Positions 35,401 to 44,199 of a DNA stretch of 64,000 nt are shown piece by piece. A program made the translations under genes and the position numbers. Positions within the stretch are counted from its first letter, which is position 1, and each line of letters starts with the position of its first letter. The stretch is from Sclerurus mexicanus (lineage: Eukaryota > Chordata > Aves > Passeriformes > Furnariidae): the NCBI GenBank assembly GCA_013396755.1, contig VWZF01004008.1, positions 660,288 to 724,287 on the forward strand, given 5' to 3'. The notes beneath the pieces were generated by a model. It had not been told where the DNA came from. It made no database searches and worked only from the letters and a program-made list of their open reading frames with translations.

Positions 35401-38400
35401 GGATGACACGAGTGCCTCGTGGTGATGACTCCATAAAACAGGGATGTGTTTCCCACCCGGCTGTGTCTCTCTGGCTGCAGGTTCCTCCTGGAGAAACACG
35501 CCTGTGAGCTGGCACAGCTGGAACTGTCCCTGCTGGCGCAAGAAATGAACGCCCTCTGTTCCCTTGACGAATCCAAGGCTGAGGAAAAGGAAAATCACGA
35601 AGAAAATTGGGTAGGGCTGGCATTGTGTCATCTCAGAGTCCGCAGCTGACACGCAGGAAATAGTTTTCCACTTCCTAGATGAATTCCTTTCAGTTTTCCC
35701 ACACTGCTTCGGAAAAGGAAATTACAGCAAAAAGTAGTTTATTAGAGAAGAAAGAAATCTTCTCTTCTGACTACTGCAAAGCAAAAGAGAGCCTAAAGGA
35801 GTTTTCCCCTCTCAAGTTAAAGCACAAGAGGCAGTGGTCTCATTTTCAGTAACTCTTGGGCACTCGATGCCACAATAAGCCAGGCTCCTGGTGTTTCTGG
35901 CTGTGTTTTTCACATCTCAGGCTCAGTGTCACTCAGTCCTTTTGACGGTCCTGATCACGAAGATGTTTCAAGTTGGGATGTCTGTGTTTTCAGGGGAGGG
36001 AGAGCAGTACAGGAACAGAAGGCACTGGCTCCTTACTTTCCCTTGCAGGACTCCACGAGAGAATGCAGGGAAAGAAAAGCTTTCTTAGGAGAGGATTTTC
36101 CCCCAGACTTGCAGAAGTTGAGAGTGAGATTGGAGGAAGATAGAAAGGAAAATCTGGAGCAAAGCAGCAGTTCTGCATCATCCATCCCCCAGCCCCTCTG
36201 GGTTCCAGGGATCCATGAGAAGGCAGATGAGCAGCTCCTCTTGTTCCTGACTAAGAGTAAGTCGGGACTGTCAGAGGAATCTCAAGTCATCTGTGACTCT
36301 TTTTTTATGCTGATGCATTTCCTGGGGGGCATTAAAGTTTTGGAAGCGGAATAGACAGGGAAAGGGGGGGGTGGAACTCCTAAAAAGGGGAGGAGATTGC
36401 CAGAATTCTGGTGTAAAACTGGATATGGGTGATGGGACATAAATAGAATGAAATGTCTTATTTAGGTGATGTTTCTGCATCTGCAGAGCTGAGCTTATTT
36501 CATCCTTAGGCTTGGCAGGGCTGTAGGGGTTTGCTGGAGACAGCAGCAGCTACTTGATCAGTGGAAGAATTTCCTCTTCTTTAGGTTGAAAAGGTCTCAT
36601 TAGGGATCAGGTGAACTCTGAGCTGTGGGAATGAGAAGTGTTTGGAATTGGGTCTTTTGGTTTGGGGTTTCTTTTTGCTTAAATAGAACACGTTCTTCCT
36701 CATTAAAAAGACTTTCACGGGTACACGAAAAAGGAGAAAACTGGTGAATTTTTGGAGACAAAGATATTCACGTGTGTCCAGACTTCAGTGTCGTGCCCCA
36801 AACAGCAAAACTCTTCACCTCTTTTGCCTTGTCTGCGTGATTCTAACGTGTGAAATGTTTGCTCAAAAACATAAGGTAGGACAGGGATCGCTTAGAAAAG
36901 GGATATTTATTTATTCACGCAGGTGGTGACAAAAAAAAGTGTAGAGAAACCTCTTTTCTTCTTGGCCTCCTGCCAGAGGTGACCGATGAGCTCCAGAGTC
37001 ACGCGGTGGCGGCTGGACTGGCACGGAGCCCGCGGCTGCACCAAAGTAAACCTCAGCCCTGTTCCTTCTTACACGAGTCAGAACTGGGGGCAATGGGAAG
37101 ATTTGTTTCACCCTCAAGGGAGCTGTTTATTGGGAGCAGATTTTGCTGCACAGACATCCAAATTCCCCCCAGGCACCACCAGGGAGAGCCTGAACACACA
37201 GAGCATCCCTGACTCTGCTGCTGGGCAGCTCTGAGACACTCACACTCCGTATCAAACCTTCCCAGGCCTTGGTTAGCGATGGTTTCTCCAGGAAAAGGAA
37301 AGTTCTGGGTGTTCCCAAAGAGCATTGAGCAATTCATGGTCCTTATAATAACTCACAATGCGTCAGCAGGGCTTTGCTGTGCGTTGAACAATATCTAAGA
37401 TGAGAAATGCAGTATGTTATACATTTGCATTGAACAAAAAAAATAAGAGGAACCAGTTAGTCTGATGGAATGCTACTTTCCTTGCAGCAGCACCAAGCAG
37501 TGCCCAGGGCACAGAGGAGGCCTCGAGGGCTCAGGAAGGAGACCCAGCAGCAGTTGACCCTGCAGCCCTTTCTGCCAGGGAGTTGGTCATTTATCAGTAT
37601 GGCATCTCCATCCTGCAGTTCCTCAGAGCTCACATTAACGTGAGTGCTTAAGATGTGGAGAGTCAGTAATCAGCAGTTCACAGAGAGCCTCTCCAGCCAA
37701 CGGGCTGCCAAGTGTGTACCAGCTATAAAATCAATTAATGACCAGGGTGTAAATATCAGGAGTTAAATTCCAGTCCTGTTTACTCCACAGTGGTCTAGGA
37801 CTGTTTCCAAGTCCAATCTCTACCAGTTCTTATAGCTGTTGTGGCATCTTTCTTGAGCACATCATGTAGGTACTGGAGAATTAATCCCTGCATGTTGCAT
37901 AATATTGTGATAAAACATCTCTTTACAACTTGCTAAATAATTCTCGTTGTCTCTGTACAGTTCTTAGCACTCCATGGCTTTAGTCTGGCTTAACTCTCCA
38001 GGGTCTTTCATAACAGTATCAAATAAATAATAAAGTTGTAGTGACTCCAGCCAGAGCACACTTTAATTTACTTAATTAAAAATCTGGCAGGAGGAAATCT
38101 TGGGTTTTTCAAACAGTCTCTATTTTCATGTGGAATTGTTTTGGCTCTGCAAATCAAGGCTGACATTTAGCTGAACTTGTCTTCCATCAATCCCACAGAA
38201 GCATTTTCCCTCTCCTTGCAGGCTCCAGAAGTCACCCTGGGTGTTGCCTCCAGCCTCCCCCCGAGCAGAGCCACAGGCAATGCCTTCAGGGACTCTTTCT
38301 TCTATCAGGTTTGCCCACTGCACGTGTAACCAGCCCCTGCAATACTTTTATATCCATTAGGTTCTGGAGGTGGGGAGCAAAATGCAAAAATATGTCATGC

Positions 38401-40661
38401 TTTTTAAATCAGAGCAGGCTTAGTGCTTTCTAGGAAAAACATTGATGTAAGAAATCCTCAGATAAGGTCCAGATACAGCTGAGCAGAATTTAAAGAGCAG
38501 GGTGGGATGCTGAGTTTCAATACACATTTAACATGAGGGTCAGACCCAAAGCACATTTATTAGATTAGCTCTGATTATCCAGTTTCTCATGTCCAAGTTG
38601 CACCACTTTTATTTCTACCAAATTCCCTCTAGGCCAGCTTTATAGGAGTCAGTGTATCAGCACTTTCCTTGCTATAATTAAATTACAGAATCTGACTATT
38701 TTGTATTATTTATTTCTAAAACTGAGGTGTGCAGAGAAGTTTTCTGAAGGTGCTGATACATAAATATAGACCTGTCTAGAGCAGAGAATGCAAGAATTCT
38801 TTTAATAATCTTTAATGGGAATTAAGCAGTCTTATGACTGTCCTGTGTACATGGATATTCCCCACTACTGATTTGAGTCCTTGGACTTCCCTAAAATTGA
38901 GGCAAACCATTGGCAGAGTTGCAGCAGCTGAGCCAGTTAATGCTGTGCCTTTGTCTCAGCTCTGGATGTTCATTTTCCTCAGGATTCCAAGAACAAACTC
39001 TTCATTCTAAGGGACTGCCTGAGCTCTGTAGGAGCTTTCCTGCTCATCCTCGTGCACTGCCTGGCTCACGTCGCTGCTGCTGAGCTCAGCCACGACACCA
39101 ACCCCCTCTTCCTGAGGCTTTTCTATCAGGTATGTTCCAATTATACTCATATTTGTTAAAAAACCCAGCATTGTAGAAGGTGTTAATGTTTTGTACAACT
39201 CCAGGGGTAAAAGAGGAGATGAAATAGGATCAAATTACCTGGACTGCCATTGCAGCTACACAGGGACTGTTCACAGCCAGATTTATATTCGACATTGAAG
39301 AACTCTGCAAAACCCACCACACCACGTCTGGTTATCCTGCCCACCAAAACCAACCCTGACTCAAACACCTTCGCTCCTGTGACAGCCGAGGAAATAAAAA
39401 CCACACAGCCACATCCTAACCCTCCCCTGGGCACTGGCTGGGAGAGCCCAGCAGAAAGAGGTCTCATGACCACAGCCACACCAAACTCCTTGGGAACGCA
39501 AAAAGGGACTGGGGCATTCTTCCCAACACCTTGATGGGATGCAACAGGTTTTCCAAGCCTCTCCAAAAGTCCTGCTTGGTGGTTTTTTTTTTTTTTTTTT
39601 TTTTTGCTCTAGGCACTAAGGGCTTGTCTCAGTGAAATGTTCTCCCTCAGACTGCAGCTCTCAGCAGCTGCCCAGGGTGACAAAGCCCACGGGCTAAGGC
39701 AGATGTTGCTGAAGGAGGAACCATTCTCCAAGGAGGAAGTCAATCTCATCTCCCAGCTGTTGGAAGTGAAAGTGAAAAGCCCCACAGACATGGAAGCCTT
39801 TGAGAAGGTAACAAGGAAGTTCACCAAACTTACATTTTCTTACTTTGTTAGAAAAATGACAATTTAAAGTGGTTTGTAGGTGTCTGTCTCTATGTGCCTG
39901 CGACTGATAAACTGAAACACAGGCAATTCACTCTGAACACACTGGGACAGGTTGTGGGTCCTCCCTCCCTGGACACATTCACAGCCCATCTGGATGACTC
40001 TACTTAAGCAGGGAGGTTAAAATAAATTATTTGCCTTCATGCAATTCATTATGTCAGCACAAAAAGCAGTACTATGAAAACCATTTCAGGAGTCTATAAA
40101 AATTAATAATTATCTGCTTTCTCCTCTTCTGTGCTTGTCCCATAACACATGAAGAACCTCTTGCTCCACATGAAATCTGGGGAACCACTAAATGACAAGT
40201 GGTTTGTGACGAAAAGAGAGCATTTCCTTCATCCCTTGGGCAGCAATGGAAAGGACAGCTTGGCATGGAGGGCACGGTAAGAATAACTTGCCAGGAGCTA
40301 TTATTTACTATTTCACTATCTTGTATGGTGAAATTCACCTTTCTGGTTTGCTCCTGGGAAGAGCCTGTGGATAAACTTTTAATAATGGCATTTCTTCTCA
40401 TTTTAAACATTCCTTTCCGTGTCTTTCAGCTCTGAAGAGGAAACCTGCACTTCCTTGTCCCCTTCAGAACTGGAGCATAAAGTGGATGTGTTGACTGAGG
40501 AGCTGGTGCACATCATAGAGGATGAACACCGGTTTTTAAACAGCAAAGACAACGAAGACCTGCTTAGTTACTACCTTGAGATCACTAGTTCGGAGAAGGA
40601 CTGCTTGGTAAAAGAGATCAGTGCTCTAGAGAAGGAAATAGCCCTGGGCAGAAGGCTGTAG
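20282..40661 (+). CDS. Large single-pass membrane protein, unrecognised family (about 2,015 aa)
   Basis: Thirty-six coding exons keep phase from ATG 20282 to TAG 40659-40661. Exons 1-12: 20282-20423, 20816-21039, 21274-21438, 21679-21861, 22096-22216, 22616-22739, 22997-23106, 23345-23507, 24341-24503, 24800-24988, 25812-26001, 26174-26313. Exons 13-24: 27014-27142, 27644-27852, 28349-28506, 29266-29493, 29914-30249, 30887-31285, 31445-31507, 31654-31824, 31981-32132, 32606-32746, 33228-33366, 33645-33826. Exons 25-36: 34262-34387, 34819-35017, 35096-35255, 35481-35610, 36049-36256, 36977-37045, 37488-37639, 38222-38308, 38983-39129, 39613-39807, 40155-40276, 40430-40661. Domains: signal peptide 1-19, Cys-rich ectodomain to about 500, membrane helix about 508-528, coiled coil 640-800, DPxTG repeats 804-1250, helical remainder. 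The exon 6-7 junction and exon 19 are the weakest parts. A scaffold- or receptor-like role is inference only. Confidence 0.7.
20816..21861 (+). CDS. Cys-rich GCC2/GCC3 or ephrin-receptor-like ectodomain exons
   Basis: Exons 20816-21039, 21274-21438 and 21679-21861. The pattern CPAGFFCPEGS, CPAGTFRPEG, CLRCPAHFFNPRPGQKAC is typical of the GCC2/GCC3 or ephrin-receptor-like Cys-rich repeats. It is followed by EGF-like spacing (CTCPPGYQSSSG). Many Cys and an N-glycosylation sequon (NAS) fit an extracellular position. Splice phases are 1 in, then 0, 0, 0. Confidence 0.75.
22096..24503 (+). CDS. Ectodomain middle exons, unassigned fold
   Basis: Exons 22096-22216, 22616-about 22739, about 22997-23106, 23345-23507 and 24341-24503. 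The last two encode a module with ITCIPVNGSVVFIV, then HYPVYDV, then RFDWGDFRSLGEEV and FLFLFQFQEPGTFVLRLS. It looks like an alternating beta-strand domain just outside the membrane, but I cannot name it. Sequons NST and NGS are present. The 22.6-23.1 kb boundary is uncertain: donor AG|GTCAAA at 22739 needs an acceptor at 22996 (GGGAG), although CAG at 22992 looks stronger but is out of phase. Confidence 0.6.
24800..24988 (+). CDS. Transmembrane exon of the large membrane protein
   Basis: The exon encodes the end of the ectodomain (PLGGQCYEEGPF), then a polar stretch, then an uncharged helix of about 20 residues including GVSTGLLVVLVASVALT. The next exon continues with LLCQGLGWSQKG, a typical inner-leaflet boundary. 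Splice sites are clear (CTCTTCCAG acceptor, ACA|GTAAGT donor), phase 0 on both sides. Confidence 0.8.
25812..28506 (+). CDS. Juxtamembrane and first coiled-coil exons
   Basis: Exons 25812-26001, 26174-26313, 27014-27142, 27644-27852 and 28349-28506. The first two encode a basic, Ser-rich segment and then an acidic one (EPEEHIDLECFN). The last three are strongly helical and charged, for example RRKELAADYEESVNKQMQLL and LRRQEENCVLFSRALREG, with heptad-like Leu spacing. They read on through LAAQLEAATSTMSSALLEE. Phase joins are consistent, including ACG AG|G at 27852/28349. Confidence 0.7.
29266..32132 (+). CDS. DPxTG-repeat exons (six exons)
   Basis: Exons 29266-29493, 29914-30249, 30887-31285, 31445-31507, 31654-31824 and 31981-32132. 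A motif of about 15-17 residues recurs: DPITGLVVPL, HPQTGKVLPT, DPATGIEVPVLGVTI, HPRTGQSLAVGGTYL, NPLTGTLAPLEIWG, DGSTGEVLPLGGLV, DGNTGQPFPLAG, NPITGEIGPVIGA. The first five exons are all phase 1 at both ends, with several boundaries falling at the Gly of the TG pair, so whole exons could duplicate without a frame change. Exon 30887-31285 also carries an inserted helical segment. No named domain is recalled for this repeat. Confidence 0.75.
31345..31440 (+). repeat. CR1 3'-end fragment
   Basis: The sequence GGGTTGGACTCGATCCTTG followed by TGGGTCCCTCCCAGCTCAG matches the avian CR1 3' end in sense orientation. It ends a few bases before the acceptor of the 63-nt exon at 31445. Confidence 0.75.
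32606..34387 (+). CDS. Second coiled-coil exons of the large membrane protein
   Basis: Exons 32606-32746, 33228-33366, 33645-33826 and 34262-34387. Long charged helices dominate: DFLEKEINSRHLYWHCRREK, KAIEEMCRFLKESSLQEAER and LTELTEKMQREEERVSLRLR. The final exon carries a gentler helix (KQQASVETAYTKLEYL). Phases run 0, 1, 0, 0. Coiled-coil oligomerisation of the cytoplasmic part is inference. Confidence 0.7.
34819..36256 (+). CDS. Cytoplasmic helical and linker exons, including a GC-AG intron
   Basis: Exons 34819-35017, 35096-35255, 35481-35610 and 36049-36256. The second is a Ser/Thr-rich linker and would stop at TAG 35290 if read through. Its donor is ACAAG|GCAAG, a good match to the rare GC-AG class, and only this donor gives the phase needed to join CAG|GTTCCTCC at 35481. 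The third encodes FLLEKHACELAQLELSLLAQ, another helix. The last ends CTAAGA|GTAAGT. Confidence 0.65.
36977..40661 (+). CDS. C-terminal exons of the large membrane protein
   Basis: Exons 36977-37045, 37488-37639, 38222-38308, 38983-39129, 39613-39807, 40155-40276 and 40430-40661 (TAG 40659). Contents: LVIYQYGISILQFLRAH, SVGAFLLILVHCLAH (hydrophobic but His-containing, probably a buried helix rather than a second membrane pass), SKEEVNLISQLLEVKVKSP, and a final acidic helical segment. Exons 38222-38308, 38983-39129 and 39613-39807 each have phase 0 ends, and two end with the same F-Y-Q. The acceptor at 40154 (CATGAAG) is weak. Confidence 0.65.
39583..39605. repeat. T23 homopolymer
   Basis: Twenty-three consecutive T directly upstream of GCTCTAG, the acceptor of exon 39613. 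It forms an extreme polypyrimidine tract and is a likely site of length polymorphism or sequencing error. Confidence 0.95.
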
Positions 40662-40699
40662 TGGCACTCAGAGCTTGGTGTGGTTCTGCCTGGGTTCTC

Positions 40700-41640
40700 T
40701 GCTTTAGTTATCAGGCTTCAGGCCAAGGTAAATCTTCTCTTTCTGTTCCAGCTATAGTGAATTTTCCCTCTCCACACTCAAGGCTCTGCAGTGAAAGCAG
40801 TGTAGTAATTTAAGTGACAGGACTTTGGCCCAGGCAATGACATTTCTGGCTCCGTCCAAGGGGTGAAAAGAAATATCACTGCAAAAGCCCAGACTCAGAG
40901 TTTCCAGGAATAGAAGCAAAATACAGAATCACTCAATTCTGCTCAGTGTTAAATGTATTTTTTTTAACTAATGGATCAATCTACAACATGTTGTGAAGTT
41001 CGGCTGATAGTTACACTTTTCTGACTTTATGACACAGCAAAAGCCACAGATATAATTAACCCAAGTGACTGTATCAATACATTACACACCAGGAGCAAGA
41101 AATACTGTTTGCCACCACTGAAAGCAACTCGCCCAGCCCAGACAAACTTTACTTGTTCTGAAGTCACCACATTTCAGCTCTCTCCCACACAGGAATGCAG
41201 GTCCTGCACTGTCCAAGCCCAGCTCTGCTCTTAAGCCTGGGGAGACAGTCTCTCCTCCTCCCAAATTCAAGAGTCAAACCCTGAAACACATGAAAACATT
41301 CAGTATTTGCTGATCAGTGAAACATCACCACAGCCTCTGGTAAAAAGCAAGTGAGGGAAGAGCAGAGTCATTCAAGATCCTTCCTTCCCCACCAGCAGAG
41401 GACAATTCAGACCATTTCATGAGTCACTGGACACCCTCAGCATTTCTGCTCGTGGTATTTAGATCTTTGCTCACAGCTCAGCTGCCCTTGCTGCCTGTGC
41501 CAGAAGGAAGCAAACTACCCTTCAAAGCAACTTGGGGGATATTTTTTTTTTGGTTTTTTTCCCTTTCCTTGACTTGCTTGTGTTTCCACCAAAAAGCTTA
41601 TGAACTCCCTTCAGGGCACCAGTAGCCGATGGCTTTCATA
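40700..41640. other. Convergent 3' region between the large gene and BTG4
   Basis: About 1.2 kb separates the two stop codons. I see no exon and no canonical AATAAA for the plus-strand gene here (AATACA variants only), so its 3' UTR may run into the BTG4 3' UTR on the other strand. Confidence 0.4.
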
Positions 41641-41656
41641 AAAAAACATAAGTAAA

Positions 41657-41662
41657 TTTATT
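41657..41662 (-). terminator. BTG4: BTG4 poly(A) signal
   Basis: AATAAA on the minus strand about 260 bp past the BTG4 stop codon. It is the first canonical signal in that direction. Confidence 0.65.
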
Positions 41663-41923
41663 GATATTTGCATTTCCTTTTCAACTCGCTAAAGGAGTCT
41701 CACATCAATTCTCAATTTTATGTTAGCATTAATATAACCATTTAAAAACACTGATAAAACCCCCCCCCCTCAAAAAACCCCTTTCAGACATACAGAATAA
41801 GAGGCAGGGATTAGAGACAGTAAGTGCTTTTTTTTTATCAAGTTTCGCAGTGCCAGCCCTTCATCCCATTCCACGGTCAGTGCTCCAAAAAACACACAGC
41901 CTAAAGCAGGCACAGCCACGGAT

Positions 41924-43643
41924 CTACCGCTTGGTGTTGACCCAGTGGTACCTGTCCACACGTGGCCCCGGGAAGGCAGGAGAGGGCCTGTAGAACTTGT
42001 AGCCCCTGTGCTGGCCATAGTAGGAGCCCTCGGCCACGTAGGAGCTCCTGTAGAGGTACTGGGACCAGGGCTGTGCCGGAGCCTTGTAGTAGTCACTGAA
42101 CTGGACAGCAAGAGAGGAGATGGTGTCAGAGAGTGCTGGGGACAAGACACAAGAGCCTGCTCCTTCCTCCAGGAGGGAGCAGATGCCAGCTCCTACAAAA
42201 CCTCCATCCCCTTCCCGCTTTTGCTAAGGCTGAAAGTCCCCTTAAACTCATTGGGACCAACCATCCCCCCAGCGCTTGCAAGCCCACCAACTAAACCACA
42301 TCCACGTGTGTCTTAAACCCCTCCAGGCGTGGTGACTTCATCTTGGGGAAGAGATTCGCCCAATACCCAACTTAAACCTCCCCTGGAAAACTTGAAGCTG
42401 TCTCCTCTCATCCTGTTGGTCATCACCTCCCTGTAACCTCCTTTTGAGAGCAAGAAGGTCCCCCCAAGCCTCGTTAGCCCTGGGCTGAGCCCCCCAGAGG
42501 CAGAGCAGCAGCAGCCCTCACCTGGTACACGCTGTTGGGGTTGCTGACAGTGGGGATAGCTCTGGGCTCCCTGTGGAAGCTCTCCTCATCCGAGGAGGAG
42601 CCGGAGTGACAGTCCAGGGCTGCTCTCTCCACGGCATAGCTGATGAGCTGGGGCAGCTCGGGGTTCTCCTCCCCATTGAAGCGGGCGATGGTGAAGGGCT
42701 GGTTCTTCTCCCCGTACCTGGAAGCGACTGGAGGTGTGTGATGCTGCTCTGCACCAGCAGCAGGGACAGCTCCGAGGAGCAGGTCACCACAGCCCCAGAT
42801 ATCAAGGGGAACAGGCTCCAGGTGATGAAGTTTGCAGAGCCGCCCCTTCTCAGCTCACCTGCAGCTGACCTCAAAGGGGTCGACCCACAGTGTCATCTCT
42901 TTGGGCAAACCAAGCTTGTTAAAGTCCACATTGCTCTCCAGACAGGCTTGCTCCAGCAGAGGATCCCTGGCCTGCTGTTGGTTTATCCTTATACACCTGG
43001 GTGAGAGAAGAGTGCAGGTGGATTTGAGATTGCACTCTCCAAATCACTCTTTATTTTCTCCACACGCTCACCCTGATGATCCAAGTCTTCACTTAAAACC
43101 CCAACCAGCAGTTCAGCCTAAAAGCTGATTTATAAACTCAAACAAGGCTTTGCTTTAAGCACATAAAGCAGCAACTCACTTCATGAGTTATTTATGAGAA
43201 TTAAAAGCAGTTAGAGCAATATCTAAAATCAAGACCATTTGAATTCTGCATCCAAGGAGTCAGAGGCTACTTAAGGCACTTAGGGCATATTGTCTTGAGC
43301 TTTCTAACTCAGTCTCTTGTCACACACTGGGAAAAACTGGTGCACCCTCACCAGTTAATAACACTACTCCCCTTAAACTTAAGGGATAACCCTTTCAATT
43401 TTGTATCATTTATTTCCAATTCAAGGCCTCCAGGCACTGACAGGGCACTCACTGGTGATGGTCCTCTCACCTGAAAGCTTGTCCTCGGGATGGGTTGTCC
43501 AGGTACCAGTGATTCTTGTACTTCTCAAACAGGATGGCTGTCAGGCTGGCTGCAAATTTCTCTATTTTCTGCTTGCTCAGCTTGTCTTCCTTTTTCACCA
43601 GCTTTGTGATGAAAAAAACCGTGGCAGCAATTTCATCTTTCAT
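41924..43643 (-). CDS. BTG4: BTG4, BTG/Tob family anti-proliferative protein
   Basis: BTG4 recruits the CCR4-NOT deadenylase to clear maternal mRNA in oocytes and early embryos (known for the family). Coding exons, in order of transcription: 43643-43471, 42996-42859, 42717-42522 and 42100-41924. The result is 227 residues, close to human BTG4. The N-terminus KDEIAATVFFITKLVKK and box A/B segments such as NVDFNKLGLPKEMTLWVDPF agree closely with the mammalian protein. RYGEKNQPFTIARFNGEEN continues the BTG domain. The tail is Tyr- and Ser-rich (QYLYRSSYVAEGSYYGQ). Splice phases 2, 2 and 0 are consistent. Confidence 0.95.
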
Positions 43644-43708
43644 TTTAAATTGCAGCACACGAGGTGCTTTAGCTGTTGGATAGTCATCAGGAGAAATGAG
43701 GCACCACA
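43471..43708 (-). CDS. BTG4: BTG4 first coding exon with 5' UTR segment
   Basis: The acceptor TTTCTAG ends at 43709, so this exon holds about 65 nt of 5' UTR before the ATG at 43643-43641 (A at -3). It encodes the first helix of the BTG domain and ends TTTCAG|GTGAGA in phase 2. An upstream non-coding exon must lie between here and the TATA box at 44.15 kb. Confidence 0.8.
43640..43687 (-). promoter_or_regulatory. BTG4: BTG4 uORF overlapping the start codon
   Basis: An ATG at 43687-43685 opens a 15-codon frame whose TGA (43642-43640) overlaps the BTG4 ATG as ATGA. Such stop/start overlaps can permit reinitiation or restrict translation. BTG4 mRNA is known to be translationally controlled during oocyte maturation, so the uORF could matter, but there is no evidence here beyond sequence. 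Confidence 0.5.
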
Positions 43709-44150
43709 CTAGAAAGATTTAATAGCATTAAAGTACTAAGGCAAAACCTGCAGAAGCCAGGACAGAGAGAGCCTAGGTAAGCCTAACCACCAAAAAACAG
43801 ATAAATTTAGTTTTGGGCATTGAAACCAATTGGATGCATTACTAGAAGGCACTTGCACAAAGCAAGTTAACAGCCTATACAAAAATAAGCTTAAAATACA
43901 GTAGTCATTATAAATCACATGTAGGATTACAGTCAACAACCAGCAGAACTTATAACTAATTACAAAGTTCTCCCAACCACAAAGAAGACCAAAACCATCA
44001 CCTTCTCAGAGCAGAGAGAGAGAGTGAAAACTCAGGATGCACTTGACAAAGAGCTTCAAAGAGGCTCCAAGAAAACACACAAAACACCACAAAAAGCTAC
44101 ACAGGCAGAAAACACCCAAATCCTCTTGCTCTGGGGCCCTTTGCTCAGGC

Positions 44151-44158
44151 TTTATATA
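44151..44158 (-). promoter_or_regulatory. BTG4: BTG4 TATA box
   Basis: TATATAAA on the minus strand, about 510 bp upstream of the BTG4 start codon. A start site near 44,125 followed by one intron to the acceptor at 43709 gives a short 5' UTR. The mir-34b/c hairpins lie on the other strand further out, so this is the BTG4 side of a head-to-head arrangement. Confidence 0.55.
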
Positions 44159-44199
44159 GAGCAGGACACCGTGTGGCCCCGAGGAAGGTAACAGCACTC

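Noticed and set aside
39183..39566. Open frames on both strands inside an intron of the large gene
   Set aside because: The plus-strand frame looks Pro/Thr-rich, but no in-phase acceptor-donor pair connects it to exons 38983 or 39613, which already join in phase.
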